Below, in pieces: positions 17,582 to 25,080 of a stretch of DNA of 64,000 nt. This DNA is from Clostridia bacterium (GTDB taxonomy: Bacteria > Bacillota > Clostridia > Oscillospirales > CAG-272). The notes under the pieces were generated by a model. That model worked only from the letters and a program-made list of their open reading frames with translations, had not been told where the DNA came from and made no database searches. Numbering within the stretch: the first letter of the stretch is position 1; each line of letters starts with the position of its first letter. The stretch covers positions 1 through 64,000 of the forward strand of contig JAFTVG010000029.1 of assembly GCA_017465885.1 (NCBI GenBank). The letters are read 5' to 3'. The position numbers and the translations under genes are program-made.

Positions 17582-19003
17582 ATGCGCAAGTTTGACACAA
17601 AAGTACAGCATTTAAAATATAAGGTCTTACGCGAGGTAGCGCGTCTGGCGTGGAACGACACCCTTCTTGAAAACGTAATGGACGTGCCCAAGACCATCGT
17701 ACCCGGCAACGAGCCCACCATGCGTTGCTGCGTTTATAAGGAAAGAGCCATCCTTGGCGAGCGTGTGAAGCTGGCAATGGGCGGCGATAAGGAAAAGTCC
17801 AACATCATCCAGGTCATTGAGATCGCCTGCGACGAGTGTCCCGTGGGCGGTTACGAGGTGACCAACGCCTGCCGCGGATGTCTGGCACACCGTTGCGAGG
17901 ACGTGTGTAAGAGAGGTGCCATCACCTTCGACCAGAACCACGTTGCACACATCGACAAAACCAAGTGCATCGAGTGCGGCGCCTGCGCAAAGGTCTGCCC
18001 CTTTACCGCCATCGTGCACAGAAAGCGTCCCTGCCAGAACGCCTGCAAGATCAAGGCCATCTCCATGAACGACCATAAGGCGGCAAAGATCGACGACGAG
18101 AAGTGCATCCAGTGCGGTGCCTGCGTATATCAGTGCCCCTTCGGTGCCATCACCGATAAGTCCTTCATCCTTGACGCCATCAAGCTGCTCAAGGAAAGTG
18201 AGAACGGCAAGAATTATAAGGTCTACGCTCTGGTAGCACCCTCCATCTCCAGCCAGTTTGCCCACGTAAAGCTGGGTAACGTCATCACGGGTCTGAAGGA
18301 AATGGGCTTCTATACCGTCATCGAGGCGGCACTGGGTGCAGATATGGTAGCACTTTCCGAGGCACGCGAGCTTGCTGAAAAGGGCGTGCTGACCAGCTCC
18401 TGCTGCCCCGCATTCGTACGCTACATCAAGACGGCATTCCCCGGACTGACCAAGTATATCTCCCACAATATGTCTCCCATGGGCGCACTTGCAAAGTACG
18501 TCAAGGAAACCGATCCCGACTCCAAGGTGATCTTCATCGGACCGTGTACCGCAAAGAAGGCAGAGGCGCAGCTTGAAAGCGTGAAGCCTTACGTGGATGC
18601 AGTTCTGACCTTCGAGGAGCTTCAGGCGCTCTTCGATAGCCTGGATATGGATCTGCCCGCACTGGAGGAGGGCGTGCTTGATAACGCCTCCTACTTTGGC
18701 AGAATCTTCGCACGCTCGGGCGGTCTGACCGACGCAGCAGCGCAGGCAATGAAGGAGCAGAACATCAACTTCGAGATCAAGCCGATGGTATGCGATGGCA
18801 TTGAGGAATGCCGCGTGGCACTGTTAAAGATGAGCAAGAACGTTCTCGGTGCCAACTTCGTTGAGGGAATGGCGTGCGTAGGCGGCTGTATCGGCGGCGC
18901 AGGATGCCTGACCCACGGCGAAAAGAATAAGGCAGAGGTGGACAAGTACGGCAGAGAAGCCTACGAAAAGACCATCACCGACGCCGTATCGGTGCTGAAG
19001 TAA
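17582..19003 (+). CDS. hydA: [FeFe]-hydrogenase, monomeric (group B-like)
   Basis: A 473-residue enzyme catalysing reversible H2 formation with ferredoxin-like donors. After a unique N-terminal region come Cys-rich segments CDECP, CRGCLAHRCEDVC and two ferredoxin motifs (CIECGACAKVCP, CIQCGACVYQCP). The H-cluster domain shows TSSCCPAF (Cys274-275), GPCTAKK (Cys322) and GMACVGGCIGG (Cys432, Cys436), all ligands intact. It starts at ATG 17582 after AAGGAGG, 9 nt past the phosphatase stop. It is the likely catalytic output of an operon whose preceding genes look sensory. Assignment to group B rests on motif style only. Confidence 0.9.
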   Translation: MRKFDTKVQHLKYKVLREVARLAWNDTLLENVMDVPKTIVPGNEPTMRCCVYKERAILGERVKLAMGGDKEKSNIIQVIEIACDECPVGGYEVTNACRGCLAHRCEDVCKRGAITFDQNHVAHIDKTKCIECGACAKVCPFTAIVHRKRPCQNACKIKAISMNDHKAAKIDDEKCIQCGACVYQCPFGAITDKSFILDAIKLLKESENGKNYKVYALVAPSISSQFAHVKLGNVITGLKEMGFYTVIEAALGADMVALSEARELAEKGVLTSSCCPAFVRYIKTAFPGLTKYISHNMSPMGALAKYVKETDPDSKVIFIGPCTAKKAEAQLESVKPYVDAVLTFEELQALFDSLDMDLPALEEGVLDNASYFGRIFARSGGLTDAAAQAMKEQNINFEIKPMVCDGIEECRVALLKMSKNVLGANFVEGMACVGGCIGGAGCLTHGEKNKAEVDKYGREAYEKTITDAVSVLK

Positions 19004-19032
19004 CAAAGAGACACACATACCAAAACACCATA

Positions 19033-19070
19033 AAAACCCAGGGACGAGTCGTCGTTCCTGGGTTTGCTTG
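19033..19070 (+). terminator. Terminator-like hairpin after hydA
   Basis: AAACCCAGGAACGA-type arms (AAACCCAGGGACGA and TCGTTCCTGGGTTT) around a short loop. The following T-tract is poor, but a second, stronger palindrome follows at once. Confidence 0.7.
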
Positions 19071-19111
19071 TATAACGAAAACCACGCGACTATCGCGTGG
19101 TTTTCGTTATA
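19071..19111. terminator. Perfect 19-bp inverted repeat with 3-nt loop
   Basis: TATAACGAAAACCACGCGA, then CTA, then its exact reverse complement. It is the second hairpin of a tandem pair downstream of hydA and can form equally on either strand. Confidence 0.7.
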
Positions 19112-19112
19112 C

Positions 19113-19150
19113 AAAAAGCCCCCGATCTGCGATATACGCAGACCGAGGTC
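19113..19150 (-). terminator. Terminator of the minus-strand island operon
   Basis: On the minus strand CTCGGTCTGCG pairs with CGCAGATCGGG (G-U tolerant) and is followed by a T-run corresponding to AAAAA at 19113-19117. Confidence 0.75.
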
Positions 19151-19161
19151 GATTTCATCGA

Positions 19162-19947
19162 TTAAGTGTTTTGAATAACATTCATATCTTGCAACACATT
19201 AAGATATTCGGTTAAAGACACCTTTGTTTCTAAATAGTCAATCGGCATTATTTCATTTATGATTGAATTAAAATAATTTTGAAACTTCGTATGGTATACA
19301 AATAGCAACTCTTCTATTTCATCAATTCTATATGTTTTTCTGCTCAATGTTTTGACAGTTTCTCCGTTTATCGTACACATCATACTTGAAAAATTGGCTC
19401 CAAGGTTTTCAAAATGAATCGTTCCATGATGTTTTATTGAGTTGTTAAATTGCCTCAACCTCATAACATCGAGGTCATCATCAAAATCCTTCATTATAGC
19501 TTTAAGTTTTGTTGCTTTTATAACGTTTTGAGAAATGGCACAATCTAATTGTACACATAAGTTTTCGCGATTGCACTCTGTCTCCATATCTTTGTGCTTA
19601 AAACTCATAAGATACTCAAATGATGCGGGCTGTATATAAGCCCATATAACTTGCCAACTTAAATCCAAACAAAGAGCATATTCAGAAACCGCATTTAGTA
19701 AAAAGTGTGTCTTTGTATATAATTTGCAAATATCGCTTTCGCCAGAAAGATCGCCATAATTTTCGTAATTGGCAGACAAAAATGATTGCTTTGCATTTGC
19801 AAACGCATAATAGACATCGCAAATCTTGTGTCCTGCCGCAATAGCTGACGGATTCATTTTTGAATATCTAATGTATTGAGTATCAAGTGGCTCATATTTT
19901 TGCCATTTGTGAAAATCGTTATCTCGAGATAATTCTTGGTAATTCAT
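19162..19947 (-). CDS. Hypothetical helical protein, possibly HEPN-like
   Basis: A 261-residue soluble, AT-rich protein. ATG 19947 is preferred over an earlier in-frame start because that one would overlap the upstream gene, whereas this start lies 10 nt after the upstream stop. The sequence is predicted all-helical. A LRQFNNSIKHHGTIHFEN segment near residues 170-190 resembles the R-x4-6-H region of Cthe_2314-type HEPN proteins; this is a weak resemblance. HEPN proteins are often RNases in conflict systems. It is the last gene of a three-gene minus-strand operon with two membrane proteins. Function is not assigned. Confidence 0.7.
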   Translation of the reverse strand: MNYQELSRDNDFHKWQKYEPLDTQYIRYSKMNPSAIAAGHKICDVYYAFANAKQSFLSANYENYGDLSGESDICKLYTKTHFLLNAVSEYALCLDLSWQVIWAYIQPASFEYLMSFKHKDMETECNRENLCVQLDCAISQNVIKATKLKAIMKDFDDDLDVMRLRQFNNSIKHHGTIHFENLGANFSSMMCTINGETVKTLSRKTYRIDEIEELLFVYHTKFQNYFNSIINEIMPIDYLETKVSLTEYLNVLQDMNVIQNT

Positions 19948-19957
19948 AACTAATATA

Positions 19958-21526
19958 CTACTCAAACTTGAAATTCTTAAAATCAACGTTTTTCAACAAA
20001 TCTTCAGCTTCTGTTTTAGATTTGTCATCACTGGTCAAACGAGAATTATATTCTAAATTAAAAACATGCCCATCACATACTACATAAAAATCTACAACGA
20101 GAACGCCATCAACATTATCGGTATATATATATCCCTCTTTACAATTTGCTACTTTCCAACTTCTATAATGAGTAGAATCCTCAGCTACATATACTTCATC
20201 AGCTTTGGATTCTACAAAATCTGAAAATGTATCATATTGCCCCTTATACGAGATATACCAAGAGCGATATTCATCCCCTGTTCCGATAGAAGCTCTACCG
20301 AGATTTTGACTTGCTTGATTATAAACCTTCCAATCGTGCGGAACATATCCGTTTAATCCACGCACAAAAACAACCTTATCCTCGGTTGATTCTTGATTAT
20401 TATCTTTAGGATTGCTACCAGAAAGTTTGTACGACAATGTCAAAGAATGATAACCATATTCTGAATAATAAACAGCTTTTCCTGTTTTTGCGTTTATAGT
20501 AATAGTCACTGTAGCATCAGGATAATCCTTTAAGGCAATAATGCAAGTCCCGTCTTCTAATACTTTTTCGACATTTGCGGCTCTTGGCGTTAAGGTTCCT
20601 CTTTTATTGACAAACCACAAGCCGTATATTTTGCCAGACCCTTTGATTTCAAATTGATAACTATTGGGATTAAATCCAAACTCGTCAATGGAGTCCTTGT
20701 TAACTTTATATAATGCTTCCTTGGCTTCGATTTCGTTTGCTAAAACATAAATACCAGCAATATCATCGTATTTGTGTTGAGAACTATAAATTATGCAACC
20801 GAACACAAATATCAATGCTATAAGCACAGCACCTATAATCGCAATTTTTTTGCGTTTTTTTGCAACTGCTTCTTTTTCACTTTTATCTCTTGCGTTTTTC
20901 TCGGAAATTAGTCGTTTGCTTGCTTGTGTTTCAAGATGTTGACGATCAAGCAATTTATAAGAGTGCTCTTTTGATGTGTGGCATTTGGTACAATGTGTAT
21001 GTATATTCCATTCTCCGCAAGAACAACACCATAAAGCTTGATAATCATGCGGTGCAAACGCAGCATACTTGGATGTTTCTATCTGATACTGTTTTACCAA
21101 TTCGTTATTTTGCAAGATGGAGTAAAGTGTTTCTGAGCGAGGAAGCGGTGCAAGGGGTAATGAGATTTGTTTCGCAACACCATCGGAAGTAATTACAACT
21201 ATACTGCTAATAGAAAACGAGCGTGTGAAAGCGTTGGGCATAACAATGGCTTTATTTGATCCAAAATCTTGCCCAATTGAAACATTTAAATCAAGATATT
21301 GATATTCATTAACGCCTTCAATTTCTTTACCTTCAACATCAAAAGCCTTAATTCCTATCTTCAATGCCACGATAGTATTTTGAGATAGGCTATGATATTT
21401 TAACTGTACAATAATTCTATCTGTTTCTGTGTCTTTTAATAAAGCTCCTGCAGATACAATCAAAGGAGTATCTTGTGAATACAAATTCTCTTGTAAGGAG
21501 AACAATTTTTCAAATCTTTCCGCCAT
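19958..21526 (-). CDS. Zinc-ribbon, single-TM protein of unknown function
   Basis: A 522-residue protein starting at ATG 21526 after a perfect AAGGAGG. The N-terminal ~150 residues are a beta-rich domain. A four-Cys zinc ribbon (CCSCGEWNIHTHCTKCH) lies near 170-186 and a basic coiled segment at about 195-225. One transmembrane helix (IAIIGAVLIALIFVFGCII) lies at about 228-247. A large C-terminal region with two beta-rich parts, presumably exported, follows. The zinc ribbon-TM-exported sensor layout recalls Gram-positive envelope proteins but I do not recognise the family. It is the middle gene of the island operon; codons are A/T-ending, unlike flanking core genes. Confidence 0.8.
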   Translation of the reverse strand: MAERFEKLFSLQENLYSQDTPLIVSAGALLKDTETDRIIVQLKYHSLSQNTIVALKIGIKAFDVEGKEIEGVNEYQYLDLNVSIGQDFGSNKAIVMPNAFTRSFSISSIVVITSDGVAKQISLPLAPLPRSETLYSILQNNELVKQYQIETSKYAAFAPHDYQALWCCSCGEWNIHTHCTKCHTSKEHSYKLLDRQHLETQASKRLISEKNARDKSEKEAVAKKRKKIAIIGAVLIALIFVFGCIIYSSQHKYDDIAGIYVLANEIEAKEALYKVNKDSIDEFGFNPNSYQFEIKGSGKIYGLWFVNKRGTLTPRAANVEKVLEDGTCIIALKDYPDATVTITINAKTGKAVYYSEYGYHSLTLSYKLSGSNPKDNNQESTEDKVVFVRGLNGYVPHDWKVYNQASQNLGRASIGTGDEYRSWYISYKGQYDTFSDFVESKADEVYVAEDSTHYRSWKVANCKEGYIYTDNVDGVLVVDFYVVCDGHVFNLEYNSRLTSDDKSKTEAEDLLKNVDFKNFKFE

Positions 21527-21538
21527 AATAAACCTCCT

Positions 21539-21844
21539 TTACATATTGGGAAGGTTGTCTTCAATATCTTGCAAAACTGTTTTTGGGGCAGATTTTTCAT
21601 CATTCGTTTTGTTTTTCATATAACCCAAAATCTCATTTTGTTTATCTACATTTTTCTGCAATAAGTTTATTATTTCACCAAAACCAATGAATGTCACGCC
21701 AGAAATAACACCACTAACAATGAAGACTATCGGGATAAGTTCATTTGATGTTTCGCTGCCCACAATAATTGCACCTATAACGCAAAGAATCATTACTGCA
21801 ATTCCTATTCCTTTTAGCACTGTAGCTGTTGTATTCTTCTGCAT
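21539..21844 (-). CDS. Small two-TM membrane protein
   Basis: A 101-residue protein; ATG 21844 follows a TTGGAG site. Two hydrophobic helices (about 10-32 and 38-60) are followed by a soluble tail with NLLQKNVDKQNEILGYM, likely a short coiled coil. It lies 12 nt upstream of the zinc-ribbon gene and is the first gene of the operon. Family not recognised. Confidence 0.7.
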   Translation of the reverse strand: MQKNTTATVLKGIGIAVMILCVIGAIIVGSETSNELIPIVFIVSGVISGVTFIGFGEIINLLQKNVDKQNEILGYMKNKTNDEKSAPKTVLQDIEDNLPNM

Positions 21845-21912
21845 AATAAAAACAACTCCAATCTGAAACAATAGTAGTAAAAGTTACGCACAAAACGCAA
21901 TTTCACACATAT

Positions 21913-21941
21913 ATTATAGCACACTTTTGTCGATTTGTAAA
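21913..21941 (-). promoter_or_regulatory. Sigma-A promoter of the island operon
   Basis: On the minus strand TTTACA, 17-nt spacer, TATAAT, about 70 nt before the first gene. Confidence 0.85.
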
Positions 21942-21959
21942 GGAAAACGGCTAAAAACG

Positions 21960-22230
21960 AATAAGACGGCTTGAATTTTCACTCAAACCGCCTTACCTAT
22001 TAGGAAACCTTACAATATTCGAACCTTGCAGGTTCTTGCTCCCCCTTTCGGGGGATAGGTGCATACTCTGACACTTATGTTTTGGTTGAGTGTCAGAATA
22101 AATAATCAAATGAAGATTTTGATAGTTTAAGTCCCCAAAAAACTCAGTAGAAAGAAAATTGACAATTTTGATACGGACACTTATCTCGCTTTCAAAAACG
22201 CAAAAAAGCCTTATAAATCAAGGTTTCCCG
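21960..22230. other. Gene-free stretch with three hairpins between island and tRNA-Pro
   Basis: No gene is supported. Palindromes seen: AAGACGGCTTGA/TCAAACCGCCTT (21963-21994, two wobble pairs), GAACCT-TGC-AGGTTC (22021-22035), CCCCC-TTTC-GGGGG (about 22041-22054) and TCTGACAC/GTGTCAGA (22067-22074 and 22090-22097). The cluster lies between an AT-rich island and a tRNA, so it may be an old recombination junction; no integrase is present. Confidence 0.5.
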
Positions 22231-22285
22231 ATAAAAAATAGCACCGCAATCACGATACTGCTTTCGTATCATAATTGCGGTGCTT
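22231..22285 (-). terminator. Terminator of tRNA-Pro
   Basis: On the minus strand GCACCGCAATTATGATAC pairs (with wobble) with GTATCGTGATTGCGGTGC and is followed by TATTTTTTAT. Confidence 0.85.
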
Positions 22286-22288
22286 ATT

Positions 22289-22364
22289 TGGTCGAAGTGG
22301 CGGGACTCGAACTCGCGGCCTCCAGTACCCGAAACTGGCGCGCTACCAGCTGCGCTACACCTCG
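22289..22364 (-). tRNA. tRNA-Pro (anticodon CGG)
   Basis: A 76-nt cloverleaf read on the minus strand. The acceptor CGAGGTG pairs with CACTTCG. The D arm has GCGC...GCGC and the anticodon stem CCAGT/ACTGG holds loop TTCGGGT (anticodon CGG). The T arm has GTTCGAGTC and CCA is encoded. It has its own promoter and terminator. Confidence 0.95.
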
Positions 22365-22377
22365 AAATGCGGAATAT

Positions 22378-22406
22378 ATTATAGCATAAAGCCTTCGACT
22401 TGTCAA
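22378..22406 (-). promoter_or_regulatory. Promoter of tRNA-Pro
   Basis: Consensus TTGACA, 17-nt spacer, TATAAT on the minus strand. Confidence 0.93.
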
Positions 22407-22626
22407 GAGTGATTTTCAAAGAAGAGATCGGGCGTTTCAAAAAGCGGGAAGAGGAAAAGTCCGACTTGGAATTTCCGACCGGACGGTGCATTCAAGAAAG
22501 GGTTGCAGGCACATTGCGGGGCAGGGCGGGGAATGGTGCATATACTGTTTTTGAGAGGTATTGGCAGCTCTTGCCCTCTTGCCTCTCAAAACGGATCGAC
22601 AATCCGAAAAAGAAAGGAAGAACACG

Positions 22627-22935
22627 ATGATGAAACAGTATCGCAGGCAGAGCGGCAGCTGCGGCGCGCCCCCTCCCTGCAAGAAGAGCGGGCAGGCTGA
22701 CGGCTTGGCGCGTGCCGCCATCGTTGGTGCAGACGGCTACGATCAGCAGATAAAGGACGGTTCCACGGGCTCTTGGGGCTGTGTCAGCGCGGGAAGCTAC
22801 CGTGACTTTCCCCTTGCCATGGTCTTTACCCCCAACGAAGGATACGGCAATCTGTATTCCCCCGAACAGGCGCTGGAGCACGGTACCCTCTTTGCCGACC
22901 TCTATCTGCCCTTCCACGGGAAGTTCCGCATTTGA
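22627..22935 (+). CDS. cotJA: Spore coat-associated protein CotJA
   Basis: A 102-residue protein starting at ATG 22627 after AAAGGAAG. The C-terminal half carries the CotJA signature: FPLAMVFTPNEGYGNLYSPE, then ALEHGTLF and LPFHG. The N-terminal ~50 residues are low-complexity, Gly/Ser/Lys-rich and poorly conserved. CotJA helps assemble the CotJC layer on the forespore in the mother cell. It is the first gene of a cotJA-cotJB-cotJC operon. The upstream region (22410-22620) has no clear sigma-A promoter, consistent with a sporulation sigma factor, but I could not confirm a SigE box. Confidence 0.9.
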   Translation: MMKQYRRQSGSCGAPPPCKKSGQADGLARAAIVGADGYDQQIKDGSTGSWGCVSAGSYRDFPLAMVFTPNEGYGNLYSPEQALEHGTLFADLYLPFHGKFRI

Positions 22936-22964
22936 AGAAGGAAGAAAGGACGAAGGACTGAAAA

Positions 22965-23216
22965 ATGAATCAGAAAGAACAACTGTTAAAGCGTCTGCAG
23001 AGCCTTGAATTTGCAATGGTGGATCTGGGGCAGTATCTGGATACCCACCCGGGCTGCAGAGAGGCGCTTTCCTATTATAAAGACCTGAAGGCAGAGCACG
23101 AGAGCGTAAAAGGGAAATACGAGGAGCAGTTCGGTCCCATCACGGCGGGCGGGGGCGGAAATGCCGATTATTGGGACTGGATCGCCACTCCGTGGCCCTG
23201 GGAGCTTGCTCCGTGA
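22965..23216 (+). CDS. cotJB: Spore coat protein CotJB
   Basis: An 83-residue protein with the CotJB core: LQSLEFAMVDLGQYLDTHP, then REALSYYKDL and KYEEQFGPI, ending in an aromatic WDWIATPWPWE tail. It is a small spore coat component acting with CotJA and CotJC. It lies 29 nt after cotJA. Confidence 0.93.
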   Translation: MNQKEQLLKRLQSLEFAMVDLGQYLDTHPGCREALSYYKDLKAEHESVKGKYEEQFGPITAGGGGNADYWDWIATPWPWELAP

Positions 23217-23284
23217 CGGGCAAGGCGTGCTTGACGCAGACTGCGTGAGCAAACCATCAAAATGAAAGGAAGAAAGAGCATCAT

Positions 23285-23887
23285 ATGTGGATATATGAAA
23301 AGAAACTGCAATACCCCGTAAAGATCAAAAACCCCAATCCCCGCCTTGCAAAGATCATTATTTCACAGCTTGGCGGCCCCCACGGCGAGCTGGGTGCGGC
23401 GTCCCGCTATCTTTCCCAGCGCTTTTCTATGCCCGACAGAAAGATCGTGGGGATTTTAACCGACGTGGGCACCGAGGAGCTTGCCCACGTGGAGATCGTA
23501 TCGGCGATTCTGCATCAGCTCACCAAGGGGATGAGCGAGGAGCAGGTGAAAAACTCGGGCATCGACACCTACTTCGTGGATCACACCGCAGGCATCTACC
23601 CTCAGGCGGCATCGGGAATGCCCTTCAGCACCTCCACCATCGCCTCCACGGGTGACGTGCTGGCAGACCTGCACGAGGACCTTGCGGCAGAGCAGAAGGC
23701 GCGTGTCACCTACGACAACATCCTGCGCCTTGTGGACGATCCCGATGTGAAAGACCCTATCAAGTTCTTACGTCAGCGGGAGATCAACCACTATCAGCGC
23801 TTTGCCGAAAGCCTGGGCATCGCCAAGGACGCGCTGACTGACAAAAAGAACTTCTATTATTACAATCCTGCCTTTGATAAGGTGTAA
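23285..23887 (+). CDS. cotJC: CotJC, manganese-catalase-like spore coat protein
   Basis: A 200-residue ferritin-like protein of the Mn-catalase family. Metal-ligand positions are visible: E in GGPHGELGA, E-x2-H in GTEELAHVE, E in HEDLAAEQKA and H in REINHYQRF. In relatives it is a spore coat component that may detoxify peroxide. It is the last gene of cotJA-B-C, 68 nt after cotJB, with a clear terminator downstream. Length is typical of CotJC. Confidence 0.93.
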   Translation: MWIYEKKLQYPVKIKNPNPRLAKIIISQLGGPHGELGAASRYLSQRFSMPDRKIVGILTDVGTEELAHVEIVSAILHQLTKGMSEEQVKNSGIDTYFVDHTAGIYPQAASGMPFSTSTIASTGDVLADLHEDLAAEQKARVTYDNILRLVDDPDVKDPIKFLRQREINHYQRFAESLGIAKDALTDKKNFYYYNPAFDKV

Positions 23888-23894
23888 ACTATAC

Positions 23895-23933
23895 GCATCC
23901 CGTGCGCTTTCAGCGCACGGGATGTTCTTTTGT
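23895..23933 (+). terminator. Terminator of the cotJ operon
   Basis: GCATCCCGTGCGC, TTTCA loop, GCGCACGGGATG, then TTCTTTT. Confidence 0.88.
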
Positions 23934-23984
23934 GAAGAGACAACGCTTTCTTGCAAAAAAACTCTCCCGACAGGCGAGTTTCTA

Positions 23985-24013
23985 TCGACAAACGGGGTGT
24001 TGTATGCTATAAT
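23985..24013 (+). promoter_or_regulatory. Promoter of the kinase-like gene
   Basis: TCGACA, 17-nt spacer, TATAAT. Confidence 0.75.
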
Positions 24014-24076
24014 GAAAAATGATATACTACACCCGGAAGCAGAGCTCGGCTTACTACTACAAATGAGGTATCAACT

Positions 24077-24754
24077 ATGAACAATATGGGAAATGGAAAG
24101 GCGAATTCGATGAAAAGTACAAAAAAATTTGCTAACGTGTATTTTCTTTGGGGTAGAGGAAAGACCACGATAGCTAATATACTGCGCAAGAGATTTGATG
24201 TTTACATCTACAGTACGGATGAGGCTCGCGACCGCTTGTTTTTGACTGCTACACCTGAGAAGCAACCATATATGTGCCGCGATTATCTGTCCGAATATGG
24301 TGTCAGTTCTTTTTGGGAACTTCCGGGTGAAGTGATAGCTGACAGAGAAGTGCATTTTCTTGAAGAAGTAACGCCGATGATGATACGTGAACTAATTGCG
24401 CTATCAGACGAACACGATACTGTTATTTGTGAGGGAGATATTGATTATAAACAGATCGTTAAGCTCTTTGATAATACGGTATACCTTCAAAATTGCGGAA
24501 CTAAATTCGATTGGTTCAATCGTTACGATCATAACGACCTTGACTACATTCGTAGTCGTACCGATATTGATGAGGCGCAAAAACAAACATTGATTGATCA
24601 AGCCTATGCAGTTGTCAGCGCAGACGAAGGTAAATTGCCTGACTTTGTTGTGGAGAATCACATAAAAGTGATTGCTTGGAATGATAACACGACACCTGAA
24701 GAAACTGCAACTGAAGTTGAATCGTATTTCAACTTAAAGATAAATCCATGCTGA
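24077..24754 (+). CDS. P-loop kinase-like protein with altered Walker A motif
   Basis: A 225-residue protein starting at ATG 24077 after GAGG. N-terminal VYFLWGRGKTTIANILRKRF resembles a small-molecule kinase P-loop, but it lacks the first Gly of GxxxxGK[ST]: Phe stands there, as if two residues were lost. YSTDEARDRL could be a substrate or base-contacting region and HDTVICEGDIDY a Walker B-like strand. A zeta-toxin or shikimate/nucleoside-kinase-like fold is plausible; the substrate is unknown. The gene is AT-rich and sits between cotJC and a decayed repeat of the cotJC end, suggesting insertion. Confidence 0.65.
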   Translation: MNNMGNGKANSMKSTKKFANVYFLWGRGKTTIANILRKRFDVYIYSTDEARDRLFLTATPEKQPYMCRDYLSEYGVSSFWELPGEVIADREVHFLEEVTPMMIRELIALSDEHDTVICEGDIDYKQIVKLFDNTVYLQNCGTKFDWFNRYDHNDLDYIRSRTDIDEAQKQTLIDQAYAVVSADEGKLPDFVVENHIKVIAWNDNTTPEETATEVESYFNLKINPC

Positions 24755-25008
24755 GAGAAGGTTTGAAATGAGGTTTATTCAGTGATTAAAGCATTAGTTG
24801 ATTTTCAATAATGCATTAGTTTTGAAAAAAGTAAGCCTAACGGTGCTTTAAGATTTCGGAAACTCCTGCTTTTGATAAGGTATGAATGAGAAACATCCTG
24901 TGTCACTGTATTGGCGGCACGGGATGGTTTTGCATATTGGTGCGTTTTCGATAATTGCGAATAATCTTGACTCAACCAATCGTTTACTCTCTCCCAATTT
25001 TGCGGTTA
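24755..25008 (+). repeat. Non-coding stretch holding a decayed copy of the cotJC 3' end and terminator
   Basis: At 24865-24935 the sequence CCTGCTTTTGATAAGG plus a following CATCCTGTG...CACGGGATGGTTTTG imperfect palindrome mirrors the cotJC end (CCTGCCTTTGATAAGG at 23871) and its terminator at 23895-23933. No gene is supported in the rest of the stretch. Confidence 0.65.
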
Positions 25009-25036
25009 TTTACAAACGGGTAAATTATGATATACT
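25009..25036 (+). promoter_or_regulatory. Promoter of the XRE regulator gene
   Basis: TTTACA, 16-nt spacer, TATACT. It overlaps an in-frame upstream ATG (25027), which argues that translation begins later, at 25081. Confidence 0.8.
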
Positions 25037-25080
25037 ATGGTTGTAACGCGCGGTACAATGAAAAGATGAGAGGTATATTT

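Noticed and set aside
14213..19003. Interpreting the operon as an electron-bifurcating HydABC hydrogenase.
   Set aside because: There is no NuoF-like NADH/FMN subunit; the small 2Fe-2S proteins are too short for NuoE/HydC, and the first hydrogenase has a PAS domain.
19948..19986. Earlier start for the helical island protein at 19986.
   Set aside because: It would overlap the upstream gene by 29 nt without a ribosome site, whereas 19947 lies just after that gene's stop.
22541..22591. SigE/SigK promoter or terminator (TTTTGAGAGG...CCTCTCAAAA) upstream of cotJA.
   Set aside because: CATATACTG only loosely resembles a SigE/SigK -10 and no convincing -35 was found; the inverted repeat has a long loop and no T-run, so neither call was made as a feature.
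25027..25080. Earlier start of the XRE regulator at ATG 25027.
   Set aside because: That ATG lies within the promoter -10 region (25031-25036) and could not be on the transcript; 25081 has a ribosome site.
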